Assembly (NCBI RefSeq): GCF_037975245.1
Contig: NC_092562.1
Span: 15,208,521 to 15,272,520, forward strand
Direction: 5' to 3'
DNA length: 64,000 bases
Source of the DNA: Apostichopus japonicus
Lineage: Eukaryota; Echinodermata; Holothuroidea; Aspidochirotida; Stichopodidae
The position numbers and the translations under genes were made by a program. A model generated the notes under the pieces. It was not told where the DNA came from. It searched no databases and saw only the letters and a list, made by a program, of their open reading frames with translations. Each line of letters starts with the position of its first letter. Within the stretch, counting starts at the first letter, position 1. This document shows, in pieces, positions 54,689 to 64,000 of this stretch.

Positions 54689-56544
54689 GATGTCAAGGTT
54701 CTCTTTATTCAAGGAGAGGATACCTGTTGGTGAGCTGGCTTTGAGCTACTAGAAGGAGCAAAAGAGTAAATGAAAACCATTTAGTGTACAAACAACATAT
54801 AACAGTACATATCTTAGTACTCATAGTAAAAGACTTTATTAAGTACAGTTAGGTTACATATAATTCCTTCTGTGCTGGAAAAAAAAAATTCATAGAAATC
54901 ATGTGGGCCAAAAACATATGAACATAAGTTTCCATTTCAGGGAAACATGTAATTCTGTTACAGTTTGAAAATATTCCACCAGAATGGTTTCCCTGAAGCA
55001 GTGTTGCCAACTTATCCATGTTACTGTGACAATACAGGTACTGCAATTTATTAGTAATTGTTATAATAGTTGTAAAATTCCCCAAAACTTACTGGTTTGG
55101 GACCAATTATATAACCACTTTGTTGGTTAGCAAGGTAGATGAGGAAAGTACATCAGTAGACTGGAGACAGATGCGTGTAAGAGAGGAACACCGTAAATTT
55201 GTAATTTCCATAAACAGCATCCTTGCTTCAAACATCCTAAGTTCATGTAGACATGTAGTATCAAAACAAGTTACAACTTCATAAAAGACCACACACAAAC
55301 AACAAGTTGGTTTTCATTGGTGTGTTTTTTCTGATAAGAATGTGAAGCAACTATACAAATATAGTGATTCCCACTTTCTGAAACATCACAAACAACCAGT
55401 AAACAAACACAAACAACCATAACCAACCACAAACAACCAAAAAGATTATTTGGGATCTGCAGGGCAGGTGGTATATATGCAGTACTATAGCTATAGTACA
55501 ACAACACACAAGGATGAATCATAACAGAAGTGAAATCTAAAATCTAAATGATCAAATTTTGCTTAAGAGAACTTTTTAAGAGAGAAGTTTTACTGATCGT
55601 AGAGAGACCAACTTTGAAATTTTAACCTTAACGAAGAGACAGACTAGCTGAAACAAACTGACTTTAGCGTACTGTACCTGCAAATACTGTGAGTATAGTT
55701 TTTACACACTGATTTGTGGCTACAAATCCCCAAATACATGAATTGCCCCAAATCACAGCATATCACTGGTGTTTGAGCACTTTAATGCTAAAATGGGAAT
55801 AATAGAGCAATCTTCCACACAAGGAGGTATAACTATTGTTCTCAGCCAAATGGATTGGTGTTATTGTATAACCACTAAATTTTTTTTGGCAACCGATTAC
55901 TTAACTTCAATTATTAAACCCCAAGTTATTTATGGAATACAATTGGTAAACGGCCTAGACAAGTTTTGTTACAAAGAGGTACAGTAGGTTGACTTGGTGC
56001 AACTTGTTGATACAGTTTTGTATTTGAAGTTGAAGCAATAATGTTTGAGGGATGATACTGCTAAGTCCTACAGGACAGATTGGTGATTGCTTTTATTGCA
56101 GTAATGTAGTAATTAACTAACAGTAAACAGTATGTAATAACTAATCACCTGAGAATGTATACAATATTTCTGCTCTTGTCAGTTACTGTACAAAGCAATG
56201 TGTACATGTATACATCCTGTATAGAGCCACTGTGCTGTCAGATGCAAAATTTTAGTAGATCTAACGTATTACACTACAATTAGAGCAGTGAAGATCCCTC
56301 TGATAATAACCCTAAATTGTGATCTACTGCAATGTTTTCTTTGGCATTTTCTGAGTCATCATCATTCTTGTTTATGCTTGAATGTTGAAGGGGTTGAATA
56401 TAAACTACTGATGGTCTAAAAATCTGGAAGATTTAAGGTGATTTAAGGTATTTTAGAAAATCTTAGAAGATTTCACAGCAACAGCTGGCAGATGGGTTGG
56501 GGAGCACTATACTTAACTTTGAGCTCTTTTAGCTCAAACTCTAG
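54689..56544. other. Upstream of ELOVL-b, no gene recognised
   Basis: The probable ELOVL-b promoter region. A run of AACAAACACAAACAACCA repeats at 55390-55440 is the only structure seen. Confidence 0.45.
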
Positions 56545-57135
56545 TAATGTGTAAAGGTAAGAGGGCCTGACGTTTTCATCCTAAAAGGATCTTCTTCAGA
56601 GGCTGAATGACAAGTTACAGTAACAGACAGGACAAAAACACACACAGAATACAGACAGGTTAATGAGCAGGGTGAACACCAAAGAGAAAGATGTTAGAGG
56701 ATTAGTAGACCAGGGATGGAGAGAAGAAAGAAACCAACAGGGGGTTGAGGTGAGGTAGGATATAAACCGTAGAGGAACAAAGAGCGGATTAAGGAAAGAG
56801 CCTAAGAGGGTAGGGAGTAAACTAGAGAAGGACAAAGACAGAAAGGGGAAAAAATGGGTGGAAGAGAGCTACGAGAAGAGGGGTGACAGAGGGGAAAAAG
56901 GGGAGATGGAAGGGGGGGGGAGGAGGAGAAAGGTTAGTCATGCCCTTCCTGAATGTTGAGCCCATGAGGTTGAATGGTGTGAAGGCGTTGCATCCAGTTT
57001 CACTCTGCTGATTCGTACTACAGTAGGTCAGGACGGCTACCTAAGGATTCAATCCCCTGTAGGGACATGTCATTAATGGTATGGTTGGGAAGGTTAAAGT
57101 GTTCTCCAACTGTGGTCTCAGTCTTCATGGTGTTG
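56545..57135 (-). mobile_element. Penelope-like retroelement, broken C-terminal coding end plus 3' UTR
   Basis: Minus-strand frame around 57110-56940 reads VGEHFNLPNHTINDMSLQGI and, after stops, WMQRLHTIQPHGLN. This is the typical end of the GIY-YIG endonuclease domain of Penelope-like elements. At least two in-frame stops break it. Downstream is a purine-rich (plus-strand) 3' region shared with 24170 and 40985, then a hammerhead-like core at 56562-56606. Reverse transcriptase sequence was not found upstream of it, so the copy is 5'-truncated. Confidence 0.78.
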
Positions 57136-57391
57136 ACTATGGATCTGTGACCATTTTTTATAAGATGTTTTATAATGTGGGACTAGTGGGTACAGTACAA
57201 TGAAAGTGCCTACTGTCATTGGCATTGGTAACACTCAACAAAAGGTACTTTTTATGTCTGTGGACAAAAACATGTCCAAGTTGCACTGTACAATATTTCT
57301 TAAAGGGTGACATACATGTACAGTTAGTAAAATCTCTTATACTGTAGCAATTCCAAATTTTCAAATTTTGCTAAATCTCTGGAAGGCACCT

Positions 57392-57534
57392 TTAAAGGGT
57401 GTGAAGACTCGCGCAAAAAGAAACGTCTAATGCCGGTAATATGACCTAGTTTCGAATGAGGTGTAACAGAAGTGTTAGACACCACCATCAATCCCAGAAA
57501 ATACACACACAGCTTGCTACCGTCGGTAATTAGA
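57392..57534. mobile_element. MITE-like element, copy 3, truncated
   Basis: TTTAAAGGGTGTGAAGACTC opens the copy. It follows copy 1 closely through GCTTGCTACCGTCGGTAATT and then stops abruptly where DIRS terminal sequence starts. Confidence 0.8.
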
Positions 57535-58036
57535 AACTCCAAAACTTACTGGTTTGGATATTTACGAGTGACGAGCTTACCTGTCTCCCCCCAACCTATG
57601 CACCTCATTCTACCGCGCCTAGAATGTCCTGGTAACCTTTTAACACTGTGCACCCTCTGTGACCCGGCTTCACGGGTCACCAACCTTCCTTCTCATGAGA
57701 CCAAAGCCCCTCCAAAGTGGTCTCTGCCTTGGAGTCGAGTAGTAGTCCTTCCCGACAAATGGGAGGGCTACCCCTCGACTCCTAGCCTAACATCGAATTT
57801 CTGACGCTTCCAACGGGAGGGGTAGTACTCCCCTTCCTGTGGGGAGGGGGACTACCCTCTACGACCCCATCCACGCCTGTACCCTTTAGCTCTAAAAAAG
57901 GTAGCCGAAGGTACTCTACAAGTTAGGCCCAAGGCCCTGAACACCGGACAAAGGAAAGGAGTATCAACATTATAAAGGAAATATATATATAACGCTTCTC
58001 CATATATATATAAAACACTTTAAGACACTCTTCCCT

Positions 58037-58115
58037 AAGTCACTCATAGTGGCCCTAAGTTACTACGAGATACTACAAGTTACTACCGATTACTACAAGT
58101 TACTACCGGTTACTA
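58037..58115. repeat. AAGTTACTACCG-type short tandem repeat
   Basis: About seven imperfect 11-12-bp units (AAGTTACTAC, CGGTTACTAC) between the DIRS terminus and its hairpin. Confidence 0.75.
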
Positions 58116-58295
58116 CCGGTCAAGATAAAACTATCTTTGCAACAAACTCGCTGGTAACAATAGATGATGGTACGGGGGCTCGTACGGTAGTGGAACCTCC
58201 TTTCCTCAGGTCTCTTGGCCTGTGCTAGAAGGTGTTTTGTTAAGTCAATGCGACCGCTCCTCCGTCCGGCTGTGTTCCACCCCCCTCGGGGGAGG

Positions 58296-58395
58296 GAGGC
58301 GGGAATGGAGACAGGTAAGCTCGTCACTCGTAAATATCCAAACCAGTAAGTTTTGGAGTATTTACTTCGTTCCTCGCTTACCTGTCTCCCCCCAA
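58296..58395. repeat. Conserved DIRS hairpin / internal complementary region, copy A
   Basis: GGAGACAGGTAAGC and GTAAATA on the left pair with TATTTAC and GCTTACCTGTCTCC on the right, separated by unpaired blocks. The arrangement is repeated almost unchanged at 61941-62026. The left half is the complement of the element terminus at 57538-57588. Confidence 0.8.
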
Positions 58396-59376
58396 CCTAT
58401 GCACCGAGTGGCACTGCCCGATGGTGGGAGGCCCGAGGGGTGGGACCTAGTACCCGCCGGATCTCGCATCACCACGCTACAAAATGCCTCCTCAGCCTGT
58501 AATGAGTCTGAAAGGTAACAGGCGACGAACGTCGTTGGTGTCCGCCAAGCTGCTGCCTTAAGGATGACCTCTATTGGGACTCCTGCAAAAAGAGCTGTCG
58601 AGGCCGCTTTTCCTCTAATGTCATGGGCTCTCGTTAAAGTTGTGCCAACTGCGAAGGGGCGAATAATCTCCGTCAGCCACCGAGAGAGGGTGTCCTTAGA
58701 CACCGTTGAAAAAGGTGCTCTGGGTAGTATGAACAAGGACATGGTTGTTCCTCTCAGGGGTTGAGTCTTGTTTAAGTACCATTTGAGAGCCCTGACTGGG
58801 CCCCACAGTTTGTCCTCTGCGACTGAGGAAGGCGTCTTTATTTCAGGGATAAAGATGTCCCCCGGCAGGAAGGAAAGGACCTGGTTCTTGGGTATGAAGG
58901 ACGGATCGGGGACCATTCTCCCGTGGTTCTCAAACCTAATATGGTTCTGCTTTGGAAAAGGAAAAGGGTTTTCTTACTAAGGGCTGCCAGCGAGGCTGAA
59001 GCCAGTAGTTCGTATGGTGATTTAGTGAGTACCTGCAGTGCTGCTGATGGACTCCACGAGGGGGCGAGCCATCTGGTCCGAGGACGCCTGTTCGCCATCC
59101 CCCTGATGGGCTGGGTGATGTCCCCGTTGTTGCCCGGGGTGGACCCATCTGGAAAGCCGCGGTGGATAGCGGTAATTGCCAACCTGTAGTTCTTGATGGT
59201 TGACGCTTGCTTTCCCTCCTCGAAGAGGGAGTGAGGAAGTCTACCACTTGTGCCAGAGAGGTCTCGGCTGGCAGTACCTGTCTGTTCTGGCACCATTCCC
59301 CGCCTAACAAAATAACCCTGATCAGCGATAACCTGTCAAAACATAGAGACAGATCCCTCCTCATTGCGGTAGCCAA
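58362..59376 (-). pseudogene. DIRS tyrosine recombinase, frameshifted
   Basis: The frame ending at 58838 carries an N-terminal core-binding-like part (ASTIKNYRLAITAIHRGF, DITQPIRGM) and SPYELLASASLAALSKKTLF. The overlapping frame 58916-58362 carries the catalytic half, with SVAEDKLWGPVRALKWYLN, HDIRGKAASTALFAGVPIEV and AAWRTPTTFVACYL. The HxxR pair, the Trp and the final Tyr fit the phage-integrase-type active site. The two halves are in different frames, with the shift around 58900, so the copy is probably inactive. Confidence 0.8.
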
Positions 59377-59435
59377 AAAGCCCCCGACTGACAGTTTATC
59401 TTACAGGTCCCCCTTTATACACCTGAATGGAAAGA

Positions 59436-59545
59436 CGCAATGGAGATAAAATGCCTTGCCCAAAGACACAACGGGATGATCTGGCCAGGACTCAAAACTG
59501 CAAGTCTTAGGTCACCAGTCCACTGCCTTCACCATTTGACCACAG
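59436..59545 (-). mobile_element. tRNA-like SINE fragment
   Basis: On the minus strand GTGGTCAAATGGTGAAGGCA (box A-like) is followed by TTTTGAGTCCTGGCC (box B-like). The widespread SINE body TTGGGCAAGGCATTTTATCT comes next. It directly abuts DIRS fragment A. A second copy lies at the window end. Confidence 0.65.
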
Positions 59546-59649
59546 TGTTCTCGAAAGATGGGTACTGAATGGGTAGTTTGCTTCATCAGAATCTTGGTCA
59601 ATGCTACAACTGTTATACTGTATGTGACTCCTAAAACTATATATGTATT

Positions 59650-59885
59650 AATGTATATATATGTATTTTAGATCATCCTGCAAGCAGGAACTTGTGAAGA
59701 AACCTCATTGACCTATCAAGGCCGCAAGTTGACCCAATTCAGTCTCTTACATTCGTATTTAATGTCCATGATAATGAATTGTCAACAACTCTGTGACTGG
59801 ACGACATACATTAATCTTGGAGTGACTCCAACTCGGGACCTTATGATTGAAAGGCACCGGCCTTAACCACTGAGCTACAGTAACT
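59650..59885 (-). mobile_element. tRNA-derived SINE, copy 2
   Basis: Closely related to 20890-21125 along its whole length: TAGCTCAGTGGTTAAGGCCG near the right end, and the TCCTGCTTGCAGGATG hairpin at the left end. Confidence 0.82.
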
Positions 59886-60969
59886 GGGCTATAGATCTAC
59901 TCATCAGAAACAAACTCCCAACAGGGACCGTGAAGTCGGTGAGAGGGTGGGTTTGTAGGAATTCCACCTCATAAATCCCTGGCTGCTTTAACCGAGCCCG
60001 GGGAGTTACTCATCGCACACAAACGCGTTATTAAACGCTTCGTCTTTTGTTATGATAACGTTATTTGCGGTGTAAAAAAAATGTCGCCGAAACGTTTTCA
60101 GGCTAGTGAATCCACACAAATTTCGTAAGGACATGAATATGACATTAACATAACATTAAAATCTCATAGAACGTTATGTCGACGTTTCAACAACACCACA
60201 TTTGATGTTATAAAACGTATTAAATGTTATGCTAACGTACCTGTTACTTCTCAAGTCACTTCATGTCGAGATGAGAATTGTATCACTATCGTAGTACAGT
60301 GAAAGTTTCCAACTTCCTATTGAAACCAGCTAGCGCATGGTCACGGCCAGCCTATCAGGTGCTACGAAGTGCAACTCTGCTTAAAGTTTTGGAACATCGA
60401 ACATTATTCATGGGGCGTATCCCGTATGTTCGGAGCGTGATAGCCCTTGTAGCTTTGATGGGGTTCTATCCTACCCCTTATTCAACTTACTAACGCGTGT
60501 GTCTTGGTAATTCACCAGAGAAATTGAGAGGCTTATTCCATAGGATTGCTCACATAGTCGACAGCTCGTTGCAGCAAACGTTGAGCTCACACGTGGCAAG
60601 CCAGGTGACTGCCTGGTCCCGCCTCCTCTCTTAACAAATGTACCGCGTTATACACATTGCTGGCAGTTTGCCAAGGCTTGAGATAGTCCTCTTTTTGGCA
60701 GTTTGCCAAGATATTAAAGCAGAGAGAGTACGTCACGAGAACCGTTTGAAACCATTCAGTCTTGCGCATTTTAACATATTCGGCTTGCGCATTTTAACAT
60801 GTTCTGAAAGTGGGTTCCACAAGTGTTTTAGAACACAAGTGAGGTTTTAAACCTAGATAAATGGCGATGAATTATAATTAGAGAGGAGTATAATTAGCGA
60901 GGAGGATCTGACCCATGAATGCCCAGGAAAACTATGTCATGTCCTGGTTTCTGCTGATACTGTACTTGT
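59886..60969. other. No gene recognised
   Basis: Mixed-composition DNA with short repeats of ACGTTATG/AACGTTTT type at 60040-60240 and a doubled TTGCGCATTTTAACAT at 60764-60800. No coding sequence is supported. Confidence 0.4.
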
Positions 60970-61320
60970 TTAACACATTTGGGATGTGTAGCGATTAAAG
61001 GTGTAGCGGTTGCGGTGTTTTTCCGCCATTGATTCGAACCTGTCGTGGCAGCACAAGCTGCTAGTTTCGGGGGGCAACGATCCCCCCGATGTAGAAGGCT
61101 TTTCCTCCTCTGTGAAGCGGGAGTAACCGTCCTCTGTAACCCCGAAATCTAGGGGTCGACCTCGTCGTCTAGGCCGGACAGGTTGACCGACGTTCTGCAA
61201 ACCAGAAGTTCCTCACCGGGGGGACAAATCAGGTTGCATTCTTTGGTCTGGGATTGATCGTGGTGTCGCGGCCGGGTGTTCGGTGCCCGTATTTGTCCTT
61301 CCCTCTCTGAGGCTGGGGAT
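60970..61320 (-). other. GC-rich open segment, possibly retroelement-derived
   Basis: The minus frame gives RPRRRGRPLDFGVTEDG and a charged tail. The composition matches the DIRS fragments and it abuts the terminus of fragment B, so it could be part of a gag-type region of another copy. I do not recognise the protein. Confidence 0.25.
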
Positions 61321-61940
61321 ATTCCAAAACTTACTGGTTTGGATATTTACGAGTGACGAGCTTACCTGTCTCCTCACAACCTTAGCACCTCATTCTACCG
61401 TGCCTATAAAGTCCTGGTAAAATAATAACACTGTGCGCCCTCTATGACCGAACCCCCCCCTCGGTCACTCCTCACTACTCATGAGACCACTCCTTAAAAG
61501 TGGCCTCACGGTCACCGAAATAGGGGTGGCCAGAATCCTCTGGCCACCCCCAAGGACTCCCGTCGACTAAACTTCTCAAAGGTGAGCCCTTAACAAAAGG
61601 CACTGATGCCTTCCTAGCAGGGAGAGTGTAATCCTCCCCGCCGCAGCGGGTAAGGGGGGGGACACTCTCCTGAGCCCTGCAGGCAAAACTACCCCTTTTT
61701 CCTAACAAGGAGCCTCATCCTGTAAAGGCCCAACACTTGCTAACCCTAAGACAACTTAGGTGAGTACGCATATATGAAAAACACAGGGTGCAAAGTTACC
61801 CTCACCGATAGACCTGGCCGGTGACTCTTAGTAGTTGTTGGCTCTGTCTATCTGGTGTTGTGCTTGGAGTCGTGAGCCTAGTCGAACGACTGCTCCCCCG
61901 TCCGGCTGTGTCCCACCCCCTCGGGGGAGGGAGGCGGGAA

Positions 61941-62026
61941 TGGAGACAGGTAAGCTCGTCACTCGTAAATATCCAAACCAGTAAGTTTTGGAATATTTAC
62001 TTCGCTCCTCGCTTACCTGTCTCCTC
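61941..62026. repeat. Conserved DIRS hairpin / internal complementary region, copy B
   Basis: Arms GGAGACAGGTAAGC/GCTTACCTGTCTCC and GTAAATA/TATTTAC as in copy A, with only a few substitutions. Confidence 0.8.
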
Positions 62027-62040
62027 ACAACCTTAGCACC

Positions 62041-62640
62041 GAGTGGCACTGCCCGATGGTGGGAGGCCCGAGGGGTGGGACCAAGTACCAACCGGACCTC
62101 GCATCGCCGAGCTACCAAAAGCTGCCTCGGCGTGTAGAGTGTCAGGTAAGTAACAGGCGACGAACGTAGTTGGTGTTTTCCACGCTGCCACCTTGAGGAT
62201 GTCCTGTATCGGGATACCGGCAGAGAGAGCTGTGGAAGCCGAGGCCCCACTGATGTTGTGATCTCTTGGCCGGGTATCCCCCCATCGTGAACGGGTGGAT
62301 CATCTCTACTAGCCATCGGGATAGGGTATCCTTGGCGGCTGCTGTTTAAGGTGGTCGTGGCAGGATGAAAAGGGAGGTTGTTTGTCTCAACTTCTCTGTC
62401 CTGTTTAAGTACCACTTCAGTGCCCTGACTGGGCACCATCGCTTGTCCTCAGCCACTGATGAAAGGGTTTTGATTTCCGGAAAGAAAATGTCCCCGGGCA
62501 AGAAAGTCAAGGCCCGGTTCTTGGCAATAAGGGACGGGTCTGGAACCGTCCTCGCCCCATGGCCCTCGAATCTGATGTGGTTCTGTTTGGTTGTTAGGGC
62601 TGGGAGGTAACTCCTTCACGCTGACGCTACCACAATGACG
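62041..62640 (-). pseudogene. DIRS tyrosine recombinase remnant
   Basis: A minus frame at about 62540-62400 reads FLPGDIFFPEIKTLSSVAED and VRALKWYLN, parallel to fragment A. Downstream sequence matches the HDIR/AAW region only after frame changes. Clearly broken. Confidence 0.72.
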
Positions 62641-62879
62641 AAGGGTGTTTTCTTTGTAAGAGCAGCCAGGGAAGCGTTCCCCGTTGATTCGTACAGCGGC
62701 CCTGCCAGGGCATGCAGCACTGCTGAGAGCCCCGCAGAGGGGGCTAACTGTCTGACTCGTGGACGGCGATTAGCCATGCCTTTGGTGAGCTGGTCAATGT
62801 CTGGGCTAATGCCCAGCGTGGAGCCGTCTGGAAAACCAGACGTCCCCGTCTGGGGCCTGCGTGTGGGACCTGCGGTCTG

Positions 62880-63450
62880 GGACCCGGGGTCCGGAGGGAG
62901 CCACTAGGATGAATTTACCCTTGGAGCTGCGAATCTTCCTCAGTATCTGGCTGATCATGCCAAAGGGGGGGAAGAATTTAAACCTCTGGTCCGTCTCAAG
63001 GCAGGGACCTGGCGCTATGTGGAAGGCTGCAGGTGGGACCGCCTGTTACAAAAGATGGGCAGCCCATTGTTGCCCTTTGTCGTAAGCAGGTCTATCAGAG
63101 GTATGCCGAACATGTGGAAAAACCTACCGCATATTCCTTGCGAAGGGTTCGCTCGTCGGGGTCGAGTTGTCCCCTGGGCAGAGCATCGGCCCTCACACTC
63201 TCCTTTCTGGCTATATGGGAGACCCATAGGGCCGTGCCAGATTCTGCAGCTGTGGTGAGGGTCTCCCATGCCAGACGGCACAGTCCCTCTGCCCTGGTGC
63301 CACCCTGTCTATTGATGTAGCTACTGTACAGTATGCCACCACCATCGTGTTGTCTGAGAGGATGGTGATCAAAGTGCCCTGTACTTGGGCTTGGGAGGAC
63401 TCCAGAGAGCCCCAACCCCACAGTCCTGAGAGCGAGGCGGAAGTACATGA
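62880..63450 (-). pseudogene. DIRS RNase H and post-RNase H domain, frameshifted
   Basis: One frame gives ITILSDNTMVVAY; the next frame continues YINRQGGTRAEGLCRLAWET, LWVSHIARKESVRADAL and FGIPLIDLLTTKGNNGLP. DNTxVVAYINRQGG and FGxPxxDLxxTKxNNxLP are typical of DIRS and related retroelements. At least one frameshift lies near 63345. Confidence 0.78.
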
Positions 63451-63884
63451 AACCTGGTTATCTTTGCAAATAGGGTGTTGGGGCCGATCCTTTGCCCTGC
63501 TGACGCCACTGTGGTGCAGGAAAGTGGTTTCTCTGTATATGCTGCTAAAGAAGTCAAGGACAGTGGCCTGTATGATGACCTTGTTAGCACCTGCAATACA
63601 GCAGCACTCGCAGTACTGGTGCAGTACCACAGTACCGCTGATGACCCCTTTAGTTATCAACCAGTTGCAATCAGAAAACCTCTGAAGAAAAGTACTGCCT
63701 TGATGATGTAGACCTAAGCTGTACCCTGTAGGGAGGTTTCATGGAGGTTCTTTCCATGAAAAATAATATTAATAATAATATTGAGGGTTGAACTGCGCCG
63801 GCCTATCTATCGATAACGAAGCCAGAGGCGCTAGCAATATTACCCTTCTCAAAAATAACCTGTTAAACAGAGAGATATCCCTCC

Positions 63885-64000
63885 TGGATGGAAAGACGCA
63901 ATGGAGATAAAGTGCCTTGCCCAAAGAAACAACAGAATGATCTGGCCAGGACTAAAACCTGCAAGCCTTAGATCACCAGTACACTGCCTACACCGCTTGA
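63885..64000 (-). mobile_element. tRNA-like SINE fragment, second copy, cut by window end
   Basis: Matches 59436-59545: GGAAAGACGCAATGGAGATA, GTGCCTTGCCCAAAGAAACA, then GATCTGGCCAGGACT. It lies beyond the right end of DIRS fragment B, as the other copy does with fragment A. Confidence 0.65.

Larger units (their letters stand above)
57535..59400 (-). mobile_element. DIRS-type retroelement fragment A (tyrosine recombinase end)
   Basis: GC-richer than its surroundings. The left terminus begins CCAAAACTTACTGGTTTGGA. The same 50 bases occur inverted at 58305-58357 as part of an internal complementary region. Beyond this a broken tyrosine recombinase gene runs to about 59380 on the minus strand. 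The reverse transcriptase and RNase H part is missing. The layout (recombinase, internal complementary region, terminal repeat) is that of the 3' half of a DIRS element. Confidence 0.82.
61322..63680 (-). mobile_element. DIRS-type retroelement fragment B (RNase H to terminus)
   Basis: Same terminus as fragment A (TTCCAAAACTTACTGGTTTG from 61326), same hairpin at 61941-62026, then a recombinase remnant at about 62041-62640, and RNase H with its downstream domain at about 62880-63450. Same orientation as fragment A. Several frameshifts and stops are present. The reverse transcriptase proper was not found. Confidence 0.82.

Noticed and set aside
54689-54712. Upstream extension of ELOVL-b from a TTG codon
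   Set aside because: Animal genes start at ATG; the ATG at 54688-54686 has A at -3 and G at +4 and matches the length of ELOVL-a exon 1.

Overview
This window is nuclear DNA from an animal: AT-rich, intron-dense, and full of short tandem repeats and SINEs. DIRS-type and Penelope-like retroelement fragments are also present. The gene sequences and repeat types suggest a marine invertebrate deuterostome, most likely an echinoderm. That placement is an inference; no ribosomal or mitochondrial marker is present.

Four protein-coding genes can be read exon by exon, with every intron bounded by GT-AG and every reading phase closing. (1) POLR1A, the largest subunit of RNA polymerase I, fills 267-28930 on the minus strand. 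It has 28 coding exons and 1477 codons; its last roughly 200 residues lie beyond the left edge. (2) NDUFB7, a complex I subunit with two CX9C motifs, lies on the plus strand at 30284-32421 in 3 coding exons. It is head-to-head with POLR1A, with 1.35 kb between the start codons. (3) and (4) Two very-long-chain fatty acid elongase (ELOVL) genes lie in tandem on the minus strand at 37248-42159 (7 exons, 281 aa) and 49211-54688 (6 exons, 268 aa). They share intron positions but one intron is absent from the second, and they differ in subtype: the first is ELOVL1/7-like, the second ELOVL4-like.

The large introns and the intergenic DNA hold many repeats: a 770-bp TGTATTTGTACATG-type array, 20-bp, 26-bp, 41-bp, 72-bp and 91-bp arrays, and a 12-bp array built from 5' splice-site-like units directly behind POLR1A exon 16. 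Two inverted copies of a 350-bp palindromic element sit in POLR1A introns. tRNA-derived SINEs, a TTAA-flanked MITE-like family and Penelope-like 3' ends with hammerhead-ribozyme-like cores also occur. The right end (57.5-63.7 kb) is GC-richer and holds two broken, same-orientation DIRS-type fragments (tyrosine recombinase, and in one also RNase H). One of them interrupts a MITE copy.

The genes are housekeeping or lipid-metabolism genes: rRNA synthesis, respiratory complex I, and fatty acid elongation in the ER. Nothing shows that they act as one system. No certain new system was found. The items most worth checking are the hammerhead-like Penelope termini, the splice-site minisatellite, the conserved DIRS hairpin and an in-frame tandem splice acceptor in the second ELOVL gene.
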